This document shows, in pieces, positions 1 through 10,160 of a stretch of 64,000 bases of DNA. This DNA comes from Shewanella pealeana ATCC 700345 (GTDB taxonomy: Bacteria > Pseudomonadota > Gammaproteobacteria > Enterobacterales > Shewanellaceae): the NCBI RefSeq assembly GCF_000018285.1, contig NC_009901.1, positions 4,587,001 to 4,651,000 on the forward strand, given 5' to 3'. Each line of letters opens with the position of its first letter. Within the stretch, counting starts at the first letter, position 1. The translations under genes and the position numbers were made by a program. The notes under the pieces are model-generated. The model searched no databases and had not been told where the DNA came from. It saw nothing but the letters and a program-made list of their open reading frames with translations.

Positions 1-1364
1 AAACCGCACTTTATCGCCATAGGTAGAAACAGTGTAGCTCTAACAAGGTTTCCCTGCGTATCTCGTAATCGACAAGTAACCTCTTGATGGTGAGCATGGG
101 AGTCACTGTCTACAACTGGCTGAGAAAATAGGAAAATTCGCTTGCTGACCAAGACGTTTTCGAGAAAACTGCGCCAACGCACGGACCCTTTCGACAAGTC
201 CCCATCAACGGCACCTTTATCATACATAAACCAACTACTGCTACCTTGGAACTGCGCCGAGCGCAATGCGAGTTCAGCCTCTTCGACTAAAGCATCTTTA
301 TCGTCTCCGACCTTAAAGTACGCGCCGCCGATATGGAAACAATCATCAGGTAGCTGAACCAGCGTATTCATCTGATTCAAGACTAAACGTAATAGCTTGG
401 CCACCAGCTGATCCGCTTCGTTCTGTGAGATCTGCGGTACAACCACCGCAAATTGATTGTATGAGCGCCGGGAGAAAATACTGTTAGCCTTATCCCCTAA
501 GATTTGATTAATGGTGGCGATAAGCTGAGATAGCAGTTCATCAATCTCGTACTCACCAAGCTCATTGCTTAACAAATCCAAATCTTCCATCTCTAATAAA
601 TATAATACCCCTGGGGTCATCATCCCCGAGTGATTACTCAGGGCATCGAGTCGGTTTTTCAAAAACAATCGATTACCAATACCAGTACTGGCATCGAGAA
701 AAGTATTTGAGCGAATAAACTGATCGAAGCGAGCCCGCTCTTTATGGGCGTCATCTAACTCTAACAACAGATGTGTTAGCGCTCGATTAATTAACCTAGG
801 CTTACCATCACCTTTTTCGGCCAGCGCCTTATCATGCTTACCCGACAGGATCAGGCTGGAGCGTAGCGCCAGATCTTCAATACCTGTGAGGTGCACCGCA
901 AACCAACGAAAACCAAAGCGAACAAACGCAAATACGGCCGCGCAGCCGATAATGATAATTAAGAGTTCATCCCAACTCACATCATCTTTACTAAATGGCT
1001 GAGGCAGAGTTAGCTGCATCACTAACTTTCCATCGGCAAGAGAACTCTGGTAGTGAACGCCTCCCTCATTTTGTGTCGATGGCTGATATTCAAAAATGGG
1101 TTGGCTGTTTTGAGATAATGAAAAAGAATTTGCTCGATAGGCGCGTAGCAAAGGCGGCAGCCATGCGTCAAGGGGGCCACTTGCTTGCTGAGTAAATTGT
1201 TGCTCTATCAGATTCTCGAGTTCGGTCACCTTTTGCTGTTGAAAGGTGTAAGTTAGCTGGATAAAGCTGACCATGGCTGTCAAAAAGCAGATAAATGCGA
1301 CACCAGCGAGTGACATCAGCCAAAAGCTAGTCAATTTTTTAGTTAGAATTCGAGTCAATTTCAT
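1..1364 (-). CDS. csrD: CsrD-like regulator with degenerate GGDEF domain (3' end beyond window)
   Basis: Partial gene: about 454 residues are visible and the rest lies beyond the left edge. I read the start as ATG at 1362-1364. Two membrane segments (about residues 12-36 and 131-152) flank a short periplasmic part. A GGDEF-type domain follows (about 215-375), in which the catalytic GGDEF is replaced by SYNQF near residue 301. The start of an EAL-type domain (about 395 onward) is at the edge. Segments such as GIGNRLF, HIGGAYF, VRWRSFLE and HHQEVTCR resemble E. coli CsrD (HRSDF in place of GGDEF). In E. coli CsrD does not make or degrade c-di-GMP; it targets the small RNAs CsrB/CsrC for RNase E decay and so tunes CsrA. 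The function here is inferred from that similarity. Confidence 0.8.
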   Translation of the reverse strand, partial: MKLTRILTKKLTSFWLMSLAGVAFICFLTAMVSFIQLTYTFQQQKVTELENLIEQQFTQQASGPLDAWLPPLLRAYRANSFSLSQNSQPIFEYQPSTQNEGGVHYQSSLADGKLVMQLTLPQPFSKDDVSWDELLIIIIGCAAVFAFVRFGFRWFAVHLTGIEDLALRSSLILSGKHDKALAEKGDGKPRLINRALTHLLLELDDAHKERARFDQFIRSNTFLDASTGIGNRLFLKNRLDALSNHSGMMTPGVLYLLEMEDLDLLSNELGEYEIDELLSQLIATINQILGDKANSIFSRRSYNQFAVVVPQISQNEADQLVAKLLRLVLNQMNTLVQLPDDCFHIGGAYFKVGDDKDALVEEAELALRSAQFQGSSSWFMYDKGAVDGDLSKGSVRWRSFLENVLVSKRIFLFSQPVVDSDSHAHHQEVTCRLRDTQGNLVRATLFLPMAIKCG

Positions 1365-1499
1365 CTGTCCGCTTCCTGCTAGATCTTTTTATTGTGTCTG
1401 AATCAGCCTTCTCCAAACTGAAAAGGTGGAAAATGGTGATAAAGCCAACCTTAGCTAGTTATCCTTCAGTTATACAGTAATCGAAAAACGCTCGGCAAC

Positions 1500-1521
1500 A
1501 AAAAAGGGCCACTAGGCCCTT
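1500..1521 (-). terminator. Rho-independent terminator after maeB
   Basis: A 7-bp stem (AAGGGCC/GGCCCTT) with a 4-base loop is followed on the minus strand by a T run, 70 bp past the malic enzyme stop. The plus strand also has a T-rich flank, so it may work both ways. Confidence 0.75.
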
Positions 1522-1589
1522 ATTTTATGATGTATGCCCAAGCCACCTGAAGATACAGAATTCAGTCGCTTGAGTATGGCACCAAGTGA

Positions 1590-2840
1590 TTAAGACTCCA
1601 TGTAGCCTTCTGGTAGCTCTTTAATTGTCGCTACACCCGATTCAATTGCTGCAATAGCAACGGCTTTAGCAACGTTTGGTAGAAGACGTGCATCGATTGG
1701 TTTAGGGATCACGTACTCAGGACCAAACTCTAGCGAGTCAACATTTGGGTAAGCTGCAAGCACAGACGCAGGAACAGGCTCTTTAGCTAATGCTGCAATA
1801 GCATGTACCGCTGCAATCTTCATCTCATCATTAATACTTGAAGCACGAACATCTAGCGCACCACGGAAAATGAATGGGAAGCAAAGTACATTGTTAACTT
1901 GGTTAGGATAATCACTACGACCCGTCCCCATGATCAAATCTTTACGCACGTCGTGTGCCAGTTCAGGCTTGATCTCAGGATCTGGGTTAGAACAAGCAAA
2001 AATAACTGGCTTATCGGCCATCAATGCCACATCTTCAGCGCCTAATACATCTGGGCCAGAAAGACCTAAGAATACGTCAGCACCTTTAATCACATCCTGC
2101 AGGGTGCGCTTATCTGTATTGTTGGCAAATAGCGCCTTGTACTCGTTGATGTCTTCACGACGAGTATGAATAACGCCTTTTCTATCTAGCATGTAAACGT
2201 TTTCGCGCTGAGCGCCACAGTTCACAATCATAGTCATACAGGCAATAGCTGCAGCGCCGGCGCCCATACATACAAACACAGCCTCTTCGATAGACTTGCC
2301 TTGAATTTCCAGTGCGTTAATCATACCGGCCGCAGTCACAATCGCAGTACCATGCTGATCATCGTGGAATACTGGTACGTTACAACGCTCAATCAGTGCT
2401 TTTTCAATCTCAAAACACTCTGGTGCCTTGATATCTTCAAGGTTAATACCACCAAACGTGTCGGCAATCGCCTCAACTACGTTGATGAACTCTTCAGACG
2501 TTCTGTGTTTAACTTCAATGTCTGTAGCATCGATATTCGCAAAGTGTTTGAAAAGTAGCGCTTTACCTTCCATAACAGGCTTAGAGGCCAACGGGCCTAA
2601 ATTCCCTAAACCTAAGATTGCCGTACCATTTGAGATAACAGCAACAGTATTGCCTTTACCTGTATAGCGGTACGCATTGTCTGGATTAGCCGCAATTTCA
2701 CGGACAGGTTCAGCTACGCCAGGGCTATATGCTAGCGCTAGGTCCATGCTGGTTTCTGCGGGCTTGGTTAGGCAAACTGCTGTTTTGCCTGGAACTGGGA
2801 ATTCATGATAATCGAGGGCTTGTTGACGAAGATCTGCCAT
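1590..2840 (-). CDS. maeB: NAD(P)-dependent malic enzyme (short form)
   Basis: Oxidative decarboxylation of malate to pyruvate with reduction of NAD(P); cytoplasmic. From the chosen ATG at 2840 the protein is 416 residues. A further in-frame start at 2915 adds 25 residues that do not look like the family, whereas MADLRQQALDYH is a typical beginning. Visible motifs are LAYSPGVAEP (36-45), FHDDQHGTA (158-166) and the Rossmann-type GAGAAA (193-198). The C-terminal phosphotransacetylase-like domain of E. coli MaeB is absent, so this is the short bacterial type. Cofactor preference cannot be decided from the sequence. It appears to be a single-gene unit with its own terminator. Confidence 0.92.
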   Translation of the reverse strand: MADLRQQALDYHEFPVPGKTAVCLTKPAETSMDLALAYSPGVAEPVREIAANPDNAYRYTGKGNTVAVISNGTAILGLGNLGPLASKPVMEGKALLFKHFANIDATDIEVKHRTSEEFINVVEAIADTFGGINLEDIKAPECFEIEKALIERCNVPVFHDDQHGTAIVTAAGMINALEIQGKSIEEAVFVCMGAGAAAIACMTMIVNCGAQRENVYMLDRKGVIHTRREDINEYKALFANNTDKRTLQDVIKGADVFLGLSGPDVLGAEDVALMADKPVIFACSNPDPEIKPELAHDVRKDLIMGTGRSDYPNQVNNVLCFPFIFRGALDVRASSINDEMKIAAVHAIAALAKEPVPASVLAAYPNVDSLEFGPEYVIPKPIDARLLPNVAKAVAIAAIESGVATIKELPEGYMES

Positions 2841-3044
2841 TTTTCTAATCCTGAGTGCGACTAATAATATCCTGAGCGAAAGGTCGACAACTAAAAGGTT
2901 AATCATGCTGCTCAATAAAGATACATTTAAAAGGTTCTTTAATTGAACAAAAAACAGTTAGTTGATTCCCGCTAAGATACTTGAATCTCAGGTCATTTCA
3001 AATAAGTTCTTCTCATTTTTTAACTTTATCGCTATATATTATTC

Positions 3045-3818
3045 CTAAGGGCTATTTTTCATGGTTATCTGGGATGGATGCGTCGCATTTAGCCGATATT
3101 TACCGTAAGAAAAATACAGCTTACCTCGAACAACAACGCTAGTTTCGAGCAGTTCTAGCGTCAAAATGTTACTAAACTTACCAATATCTTGCTGAGACAT
3201 CATCACAACTAAGTTATTGTCGATTTTCAGCTCAAAATTTTGACCTTTTCTTTCATAACCAGTAACAACACCTCTGACCTCTAGCCATTTATTGGCATCA
3301 ATACGTGAAAGCGTATCTGTTGACTTGGCTTGGTAATCTTTAAGGCTCCAAAGCCCTACTCGATCTTCGCGAGCTACTTGCTCAATTTGACTCAAACACT
3401 GCCAAAAATAATCATTCTGATAGACCCTTGCCTTGGCATAGCCATTAGCTAGCATCAACTCTTGCAGATGCTGTAATTCTTGCGTGTAAACATAGGCAAG
3501 TGTGCGGCCGAAAGGATCTAAACGTCGCTTATCGAAAGCAAGTAACAGGGTCTGACCGGGTTTAATGCGATCCGAGAGAAAGGCTTTAGCTGAAGTCGCG
3601 TAAGGCTGAGACAGTGCAGGAAATTCAAAATCGATTTCGGGCGAGTCGACACCGATAAGGCGGATCAATCGACCATCGGTTAAAGTGATAGTATCGCCAT
3701 CGTTGATATAGTCTAAAGTAACAGTTTCATCAAACTGAGTCGGCACACATTGACTCGCTTGCACAGCGAGTGCTTGCAAAGATAACAATAGCAACGCCAG
3801 TATTCTAATTAGCCCCAT
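3045..3818 (-). CDS. Secreted staphylococcal-nuclease-like protein
   Basis: 257 residues. Residues 1-22 form a signal peptide (hydrophobic core LALLLLSLQALA, cut near AVQAS). An SNase/OB-fold domain covers about 30-160, with NDGDTI (39-44) for metal binding. R53, E61 (in GVDSPE) and R105 (in DPFGR) correspond to the Arg-Glu-Arg catalytic set of staphylococcal nuclease. The remaining 100 residues (VRGVVTGYERKG onward) look like a second beta-rich, OB-like segment. The likely role is cleavage of DNA or RNA in the periplasm or outside the cell. Its physiological substrate is not evident and the neighbours are unrelated. Confidence 0.85.
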   Translation of the reverse strand: MGLIRILALLLLSLQALAVQASQCVPTQFDETVTLDYINDGDTITLTDGRLIRLIGVDSPEIDFEFPALSQPYATSAKAFLSDRIKPGQTLLLAFDKRRLDPFGRTLAYVYTQELQHLQELMLANGYAKARVYQNDYFWQCLSQIEQVAREDRVGLWSLKDYQAKSTDTLSRIDANKWLEVRGVVTGYERKGQNFELKIDNNLVVMMSQQDIGKFSNILTLELLETSVVVRGKLYFSYGKYRLNATHPSQITMKNSP

Positions 3819-3968
3819 GTTATGGCTGCCTTATCAATTACTGTGTCTAAAGTGACGACAATAGATTAAAAAGTAAAAGTAACACGAGCCCATAACCGAT
3901 AGCTACTTAGTTAACTAATGGGCTTACTTCCTTGTGAAGCTCAATCCGTACGGCATATTTCAGATAGC

Positions 3969-3995
3969 AAAAAGGCGCCAGAAGGCGCCTTTTTT
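3969..3995 (-). terminator. Rho-independent terminator after rpmE (bidirectional shape)
   Basis: The stem AAAAAGGCGCC / GGCGCCTTTTT with loop AGAA sits 20 bp past the rpmE stop. It has A and T runs on both sides, so it can terminate on either strand. Confidence 0.8.
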
Positions 3996-4014
3996 AAATT
4001 CATTGCAGAAGTAA

Positions 4015-4227
4015 TTACTTCTTGCCAAGTGCACCAAAGCGCTTGTTGAACTTGTCGATACGTCCGCCAGTATCCATAACTTTCTGGGTACCAGTGTAGA
4101 ATGGGTGACATGCACCACATACGTCTAGGTGTAAATCTTTACCTACAGTAGAGTTAATCTTGATAACGTTACCACAAGTACAAGTTGCAGTGATTTCTGC
4201 ATAATCAGGATGAATGCCTGCTTTCAT
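4015..4227 (-). CDS. rpmE: 50S ribosomal protein L31, zinc-binding type
   Basis: 70 residues. The start [12 protein letters not shown] is typical of L31. Cysteines in CTCG (C16, C18) and CGACH (C37, C40) form the zinc site, making this the zinc-containing (type A) L31 rather than the Cys-less paralogue induced under zinc limitation. It is a component of the large ribosomal subunit near the central protuberance. It is a single gene with its own terminator, and a GGTAATTCC-type AT-rich leader precedes the ATG. Confidence 0.97.
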   Translation of the reverse strand: MKAGIHPDYAEITATCTCGNVIKINSTVGKDLHLDVCGACHPFYTGTQKVMDTGGRIDKFNKRFGALGKK

Positions 4228-4446
4228 TGGAATTACCTCAGTAAAAGGCCATGTCGCTCTTCCAACCCGAAGTCGGACACCACATGCAGTTAATAAAATT
4301 ATTTAGGCGGCGAATACTACAGCATATAGATGATAGATTCAAGCAATGCAATACGTGATCAATAAATAATCTCTCGCCGCGGCGCAAAGCCTACCCTTAA
4401 GGGGACCTCAAGTCTATACGCCGTTCTCAAAACTGTTCTCAAAATG

Positions 4447-5175
4447 CTATTTTATTGCATCGAACTGCTTCTCAGCTGCCTTAGCATCGGCATACTTTTC
4501 CAACGTGCTCATCGATGGGCACTCCAGTTTCCCATTTGCTTTTAAGCCATGAATGCTATGCTGATTAAATGCCTTAGGGTTCGCCTCAAACAGAGCCAAC
4601 ATAGCTCCATAAGGGCTAATCCCCCATCGCTGAGACTGTCGATTTGCGATACGCCATAGGCTCTCTTTGCCGTCGAAATCAACTTGGCAGTCATCTAAAC
4701 GGCTAACAATAACGTCTGCACCACTGACCCTAATTCCACTATTTAGCGCCACCGACTTTGCTTCTGACTGGGTTCTATTTTCGCTAGGTAACGAATGACT
4801 CGCGCTATGGTGACTGTCTATTTCGAGTTCCGGCGTATTCGCATTAAATAGACTCAATACTTTAACTTGATGCCAGCGGTTTACTCGATACTCCTTCACA
4901 ATCAACAGCGCATCTTTATCAACGACATCATCAATACCCGTCACCTCAACCATAAAGCTAGTCAAAGGCTTAGAGATCAGCCGCTCTTCACCGCTCGCCT
5001 GACGAATAGAAAACTGGACCTTTTTCAAGTTACTGTGAGATGACACAATATTGAGTTTTAGACTGGGATGCTCGCCGAACTCAAACTGACGCTCATTAAT
5101 GCTAACGTGCGACACCTGTGCGTGGGCTGTTGACAGCAGCATCATGCTAGCTAACGCCCATATGACTCTCTTCAT
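4447..5175 (-). CDS. FimV-like envelope protein (N-terminal FimV domains only)
   Basis: 242 residues. The signal peptide is residues 1-19 (cut at AHA-Q). A beta-rich region follows, with VSHVSINERQFEFGEHPSLKLNI resembling the N-terminal domain of FimV/HubP proteins. Residues about 165-220 (beginning KESLWRIANR and including GISPYGAMLALFEANP) match the LysM-like segment of FimV, which binds peptidoglycan. The long acidic cytoplasmic half and the transmembrane segment of true FimV/HubP are missing. It is therefore probably a periplasmic peptidoglycan-associated protein of unknown role. It is divergent from priA with a 267-bp gap. Confidence 0.65.
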   Translation of the reverse strand: MKRVIWALASMMLLSTAHAQVSHVSINERQFEFGEHPSLKLNIVSSHSNLKKVQFSIRQASGEERLISKPLTSFMVEVTGIDDVVDKDALLIVKEYRVNRWHQVKVLSLFNANTPELEIDSHHSASHSLPSENRTQSEAKSVALNSGIRVSGADVIVSRLDDCQVDFDGKESLWRIANRQSQRWGISPYGAMLALFEANPKAFNQHSIHGLKANGKLECPSMSTLEKYADAKAAEKQFDAIK

Positions 5176-5442
5176 TTAAAGTGCTTCCTAATCAAATCGT
5201 TTATTAGTTATTTTTATAAATCGTAAATAGCACCACTTCGGCTATTAACATCGGTGCTTTTCGCCTCTAGATGCAAGAGAATGCCAACTTTTCTACGGGC
5301 ATCGTCCCAACGCTCCTGCATTCCCCCTCCCGTCTTAAACAGAGATAAGTAAGCGCAATAACTAATAAAATAAATTGCCGCTAGCTCTGATTAAATAGGC
5401 TCGGTACACTTAAAGGCAGTATCCTTTCGAGCCTGTAACCCT

Positions 5443-7638
5443 ATGCCTTTGTTTGTTGAGGTCGCACTTCCTGTTCCAATGCGACAAAACTTTAGCTATC
5501 AAGTGCCTGAACATATCACCATTTCGCCTCAAAAGGGCATGCGTGTACAAGTGCCATTTGGTCGCCAACAACTTATCGGCCTGATTACGGCGACTAGTGA
5601 TAGCTGCTCGCTGACGCCTAAGCAGATCAAGCCTATTGTTGCCATTCTTGATACCGAGCCGCTGTTACCTGATTCACTTTATAAATTAACCGCTTGGGCT
5701 GCAAGGTATTACTTTTGTAGCCTTGGGCAAATGCTATCACAGGCCATTCCAGTAGCGCTGCGTAAAGGCGCCGAAGTCAAAGCGTCGACCGTCAGCTATT
5801 GGACGCTAACGGAGGCGGGTAAAGAGGCTGATATCAATCAGCTAAACCGAGCCCCCGCACAACGTAAGTTACTCCACTCTCTACGCGAACGAGATTTAGA
5901 ACTTGGCGAGATCGCCAGCCTTGAACTCAGCAAGGCGGCGGTAAAATCCTTAGATGAAAAAGGTTGGATAGAGAAGAAAAGCCGAACGCTTGATATAGAC
6001 TTAAGCTGGCGCAACGAACTGGAGATGACAGAGGAGCCACACAGGCTTAACCCTGAGCAAGCAATAGCCGTCGCCACCTTAACTCAACAGCAAGGCTACC
6101 ACTGCACCCTGCTCGAAGGCGTCACAGGTTCCGGCAAGACCGAAGTCTATTTAGCCCTGCTCGAAACCGTGCTAAAGCAAGGTAAGCAAGCTTTAGTGCT
6201 GGTGCCTGAAATTGGTCTTACACCACAAACCATTAACCGTTTTAGACGCAGGTTTAATGTTAAGGTTGCGGTGATCCATTCAGGACTGACCGACAACCAA
6301 AGATTAGACGCTTGGCGTCAAGCCAAATCTGGCGAAGCAGCCATCATCATTGGCACCCGCTCGGCGCTGTTTACCCCGATGCTTTACCCTGGGGTAATTA
6401 TTTTAGACGAAGAGCATGATTCGAGCTTTAAGCAACAAGAAGGCGTTGGCTATCATGCTAGAGACTTAGCCGTGATGCGTGGTCACCTCGAACAGATCCC
6501 GGTACTTTTAGGAACGGCAACGCCTTCACTAGAAACATTACAAAATGCGCTCAATGGGCGCTACCAACATTTACATTTAGGTAAGCGTGCTGGTGCGGCC
6601 GAAAAGGTGCGTCAGGGGATCGTCGATATTCGCAATCAGCCACTGCGCTCTGGCATGTCGCACGCGCTATTAAATGAAATGCGTATTCACCTCGATGCGG
6701 GCAACCAGGTTATTCTGTTTTTAAACCGCCGCGGCTTTGCCCCTGCGCTGATCTGTCATGAGTGTGGCCACCTACACGAGTGCGACCGCTGTGACGCCTT
6801 TTTTACCGTGCATCAGGCCCTTGGCGAAATTCGCTGTCATCACTGCAGCAATCAATATGCGATTCCTAAACAATGCCACAGTTGCGGCAGCACCATGCTG
6901 GCAGGCCAAGGTGTGGGCACCGAACAACTCGCATCATTTTTAGAAAAAGAGTTTCCTAATCATCCTGTGGTGCGTATCGACAGAGACACGACCCGTAATA
7001 AGGGCTCACTCGAAGGCCACCTTAACGCGATCCACAAAGGTGAGTACAAAATCTTAGTCGGCACTCAGATGCTCGCCAAGGGGCATCACTTTCCTGATGT
7101 AACCTTAGTGGGCTTGCTCGATGTAGATGGTGCCCTGTTTAGCGCCGACTTTAGAGCACCTGAGCGCTTCGGTCAGCTCTACACTCAGGTATCTGGCCGT
7201 GCTGGCCGCGCGACTAAACCCGGCACAGTGCTACTACAGACTCATCAAAGCGATAACGCCATGCTGCGTGAACTGATGCATAAAGGTTATGGCGAATTTG
7301 CCCGCAACCAGCTGTTCGAGCGCACTCAAGCTCTGCTACCACCGGCATGGCACATGATTCTAATTCGCGCCGAAGCCCATCACGCTATCGACGCCGATAA
7401 CTTACTAAACCAGATTGGAGCCTTACTGCCTCAAGATGAAGAATGCGAAGTGATTGGCCCCATGCCAGCGCCACTCGATAGGAAAGCGGGTAAATATCGT
7501 CGCCAATTATTATTTCAGACAAAAAACCGTAATAGACTGCAGCTAGAATTCGAGCGTGCACTGCCACAAATCGAACAATTACCGCTGGCTAAAAAATGTC
7601 GTTGGAGCATAGATAGAGACCCGCAAGATCTGCTTTAA
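5443..7638 (+). CDS. priA: Primosomal protein N' (replication restart helicase)
   Basis: 731 residues. PriA recognises stalled or repaired forks and loads the replicative helicase through PriB/PriC/DnaT partners. The 3'-DNA-binding domain begins MPLFVEVALPVPM. Helicase lobe 1 has Walker A GVTGSGKTE (about 226-234) and DEEH (about 321-324). The Cys-rich zinc insert (CHECGHLHECDRC, then CHHC and CHSC) spans about 437-485, and helicase lobe 2 carries QVSGRAGRA. Length and order match E. coli PriA. It heads the plus-strand block priA-argS-ftsN-hslVU. Confidence 0.98.
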   Translation: MPLFVEVALPVPMRQNFSYQVPEHITISPQKGMRVQVPFGRQQLIGLITATSDSCSLTPKQIKPIVAILDTEPLLPDSLYKLTAWAARYYFCSLGQMLSQAIPVALRKGAEVKASTVSYWTLTEAGKEADINQLNRAPAQRKLLHSLRERDLELGEIASLELSKAAVKSLDEKGWIEKKSRTLDIDLSWRNELEMTEEPHRLNPEQAIAVATLTQQQGYHCTLLEGVTGSGKTEVYLALLETVLKQGKQALVLVPEIGLTPQTINRFRRRFNVKVAVIHSGLTDNQRLDAWRQAKSGEAAIIIGTRSALFTPMLYPGVIILDEEHDSSFKQQEGVGYHARDLAVMRGHLEQIPVLLGTATPSLETLQNALNGRYQHLHLGKRAGAAEKVRQGIVDIRNQPLRSGMSHALLNEMRIHLDAGNQVILFLNRRGFAPALICHECGHLHECDRCDAFFTVHQALGEIRCHHCSNQYAIPKQCHSCGSTMLAGQGVGTEQLASFLEKEFPNHPVVRIDRDTTRNKGSLEGHLNAIHKGEYKILVGTQMLAKGHHFPDVTLVGLLDVDGALFSADFRAPERFGQLYTQVSGRAGRATKPGTVLLQTHQSDNAMLRELMHKGYGEFARNQLFERTQALLPPAWHMILIRAEAHHAIDADNLLNQIGALLPQDEECEVIGPMPAPLDRKAGKYRRQLLFQTKNRNRLQLEFERALPQIEQLPLAKKCRWSIDRDPQDLL

Positions 7639-7762
7639 ATCGACTTTATCTATATCAATGCAGAAAAAGTTCGCTAGAGGATAGTAATTCACCGCCACTA
7701 GCGGCTAAAATAGTCGGTTACCCCTTATTATTTCTCTTTATGTAAGTGTCGATTAAACGCCA

Positions 7763-9508
7763 ATGAAATCACATACTCAATCTTTACTCGCTGAATCTTT
7801 AAATGCCCTTAAACAACAAGGGATTGTTCCTGCAGATTTTGAAGCTCGTATTCAAGTCGACCGAACGAAAGATAAAAGCCACGGTGATTTTGCAACTAAC
7901 TTGGCAATGATGCTAACTAAAGCTGCGGGCAAGAATCCACGTGAACTAGCCCAACTGCTTATCGATAACCTGCCTGAATCTAGCCATGTTGAGAAAGTTG
8001 AAATAGCAGGCCCAGGCTTTATCAACTTCTTTATCGATGATAATGCCCTAGCCAATCAGCTTATGGCTGCGCTTAACAGCGACACATTAGGTATCGAACT
8101 GCCAGCATCACAAACTGTAGTTGTCGATTACTCTTCGCCAAACTTAGCCAAAGAGATGCACGTAGGTCACCTACGTTCAACCATTATCGGTGACAGTGTG
8201 GTGCGCGCCCTTGAATTTATGGGTCACAAAGTTATTCGTCAAAACCACGTGGGCGACTGGGGAACTCAGTTCGGTATGCTACTTGCCTATATGGAAGAGC
8301 TTCGCGCTGCCAATGGCGAGCAAGCCAAAATGGAGCTGTCTGATCTAGAGACATTCTACCGCGCCGCTAAAGTCCGCTTCGACGAGTCTGAAGAGTTCGC
8401 TACCCGCGCACGTAAGCTTGTTGTTGCACTGCAATCGGGCGACGAGTACTGCAATAAACTGTGGCGCGAATTTAACGATATCTCACTAAGCCATTGTCAT
8501 GAGCTGTATGAGCGTCTAGGCGTAAGCTTGACTCGCGCTGATGTTCGCGGCGAAAGCGCTTATAACAGTGACCTTGCACAAGTGGTTGCTGACTTAGATT
8601 CACAAGGTCTATTGTCTGAAAGCAACGGCGCAAAAGTTGTTTTCCAAGACGAATTTAAAAATAAAGAAGGCGAGCCTCTACCGGTTATTATTCAAAAAGC
8701 CGATGGAGGTTACCTATATGCCACCAGCGATTTAGCCGCGATGCGCTATCGCTCAAATGTACTAAACGCTGACCGCGCACTGTACTTCGTAGATTTACGT
8801 CAGGCGTTACACTTCCAGCAAGTATTTAAGCTAGCTAAAACTGCTAAATTTGTTCGCGAAGAGATGAGCTTCGAGCACATGGGCTTTGGCACCATGAACG
8901 GCGAAGATGGTCGTCCATTTAAGACACGTTCTGGCGGTGTGGTTAAGCTTATTGATTTGTTAAAAGAAGCCGATATTCGTGCACTTGACCTTGTTCGCAG
9001 CAAAAATCCAGATATGGATGAAGCTGAACTTGCTGAGATTGCTCGTGTTGTAGGTATCGCCTCTGTTAAATACGCCGATCTTTCTAAGAACCGTGCTAGC
9101 GATTACATCTTTAGCTTTGAGCAGATGCTGAGCTTTGAAGGCAACACTGCACCTTACCTACTTTACGCCTACACCCGTGTAGCGGGTATCTTCAAGCGTG
9201 CTCAAGACGTTGATTTAAGCGATGCGAAAATCATTCTAGAGCACGAGAAAGAGAAAGACCTAGGTACTAAACTGGCACAGTTTGGCGAAGTCATGGCTCG
9301 TATGGTTAGCAAAGGCCAGCCACACGCCCTTTGCGGTTACCTGTTCGAACTTGCTGGCGCCTTCTCTAGTTTCTACGAAGCTTGCCCTGTATTGGCCGCA
9401 GAAACAGAAGAGCTGAAGAAGAGCCGTTTACTATTGTCGCAGCTTACTGCTAAGACACTAAAGCAAGGCTTGAATCTTCTAGGTCTAGAAACATTAGAAC
9501 GGATGTAA
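7763..9508 (+). CDS. argS: Arginyl-tRNA synthetase
   Basis: 581 residues; charges tRNA-Arg with arginine in the cytoplasm. The N-terminal Arg-specific domain (about 1-110) precedes the class I signature [18 protein letters not shown], with HVGH as the HIGH motif (about 133-136). Anticodon-binding helices are at the C terminus, ending in the conserved LGLETLERM. Canonical KMSKS is not seen, which is usual in many bacterial ArgRS. The putative RBS is weak. It lies 124 bp after priA and 10 bp before ftsN. Confidence 0.98.
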   Translation: MKSHTQSLLAESLNALKQQGIVPADFEARIQVDRTKDKSHGDFATNLAMMLTKAAGKNPRELAQLLIDNLPESSHVEKVEIAGPGFINFFIDDNALANQLMAALNSDTLGIELPASQTVVVDYSSPNLAKEMHVGHLRSTIIGDSVVRALEFMGHKVIRQNHVGDWGTQFGMLLAYMEELRAANGEQAKMELSDLETFYRAAKVRFDESEEFATRARKLVVALQSGDEYCNKLWREFNDISLSHCHELYERLGVSLTRADVRGESAYNSDLAQVVADLDSQGLLSESNGAKVVFQDEFKNKEGEPLPVIIQKADGGYLYATSDLAAMRYRSNVLNADRALYFVDLRQALHFQQVFKLAKTAKFVREEMSFEHMGFGTMNGEDGRPFKTRSGGVVKLIDLLKEADIRALDLVRSKNPDMDEAELAEIARVVGIASVKYADLSKNRASDYIFSFEQMLSFEGNTAPYLLYAYTRVAGIFKRAQDVDLSDAKIILEHEKEKDLGTKLAQFGEVMARMVSKGQPHALCGYLFELAGAFSSFYEACPVLAAETEELKKSRLLLSQLTAKTLKQGLNLLGLETLERM

Positions 9509-9518
9509 GCTTTAGCTC

Positions 9519-10094
9519 ATGACAAATCGTGATTATGCAAACCGTAAGCCTGCTCGAAAAGGTAAGAACAGCGCTCGCAAAAAGAGCTCAAAAGGGAGCG
9601 CTCCTAAGCGCTTCCCTATTCTGCTGTTGCTTATCACGCTAGCAGGTATAGGTGGCTTTGGTTATTTACTGTGGATATTAAGCAGTAATGACGAGCCGAC
9701 AGCTGCTCCGGTAGTGGTTGAACAGCCAAAGAAAAAACCTGTTAAGAAGGATCCTGACGCACTTCCTCCTGTACCAAAAGAGGAGTGGACCTATCTTGAA
9801 GAGTTAGAGAACAAGAAGGTAGAGGTCGATCTACCTGAAGTCTCAGACAAACCTAAGCGCCCTTATCAGATGCAGTGCGGCTCGTTCAGAAAAGAGTCTC
9901 AGGCTAATGAGCTAAAAGCGATTATCGCTTTCCAAGGTCTAGAGGCTCAAGTACGTAAAGCCAAAGGCAGCAGCGGCACCTGGTATAAGGTGGTGCTAGG
10001 TCCTTACGACAAGAAACGTGATGCAGAAAGACAGCGCCATGTGCTGCAGAATTCTGGCACTAACGGCTGTCAGATCTGGTTCTGGGAAAGTTAA
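9519..10094 (+). CDS. ftsN: Cell division protein FtsN (SPOR domain)
   Basis: 191 residues, bitopic inner-membrane protein. A basic cytoplasmic tail (1-31) is followed by a membrane helix (about 32-54). A proline/lysine-rich periplasmic linker contains PKEEWTYLEELENKK (about 86-100), which corresponds to the short essential helix of E. coli FtsN (EERWRYIKELESR). The C terminus is a SPOR domain (about 114-190) that binds denuded septal glycan and carries two cysteines (C120 and one near the end). FtsN triggers septal peptidoglycan synthesis by FtsWI. The position before hslVU matches E. coli, although cytR is absent. Assignment rests on order, topology and the essential motif. Confidence 0.88.
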   Translation: MTNRDYANRKPARKGKNSARKKSSKGSAPKRFPILLLLITLAGIGGFGYLLWILSSNDEPTAAPVVVEQPKKKPVKKDPDALPPVPKEEWTYLEELENKKVEVDLPEVSDKPKRPYQMQCGSFRKESQANELKAIIAFQGLEAQVRKAKGSSGTWYKVVLGPYDKKRDAERQRHVLQNSGTNGCQIWFWES

Positions 10095-10110
10095 ACCGCT
10101 AACCTTAATA

Positions 10111-10138
10111 AAAACGCTGCCTCGTGCAGCGTTTTTTT
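10111..10138 (+). terminator. Rho-independent terminator after ftsN
   Basis: Stem AAAACGCTGC / GCAGCGTTTT followed by seven or more T, 17 bp past the ftsN stop. It separates priA-argS-ftsN from the heat-shock unit hslVU. Confidence 0.85.
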
Positions 10139-10160
10139 ATGGCTGCAGATCCAGCCTGCC

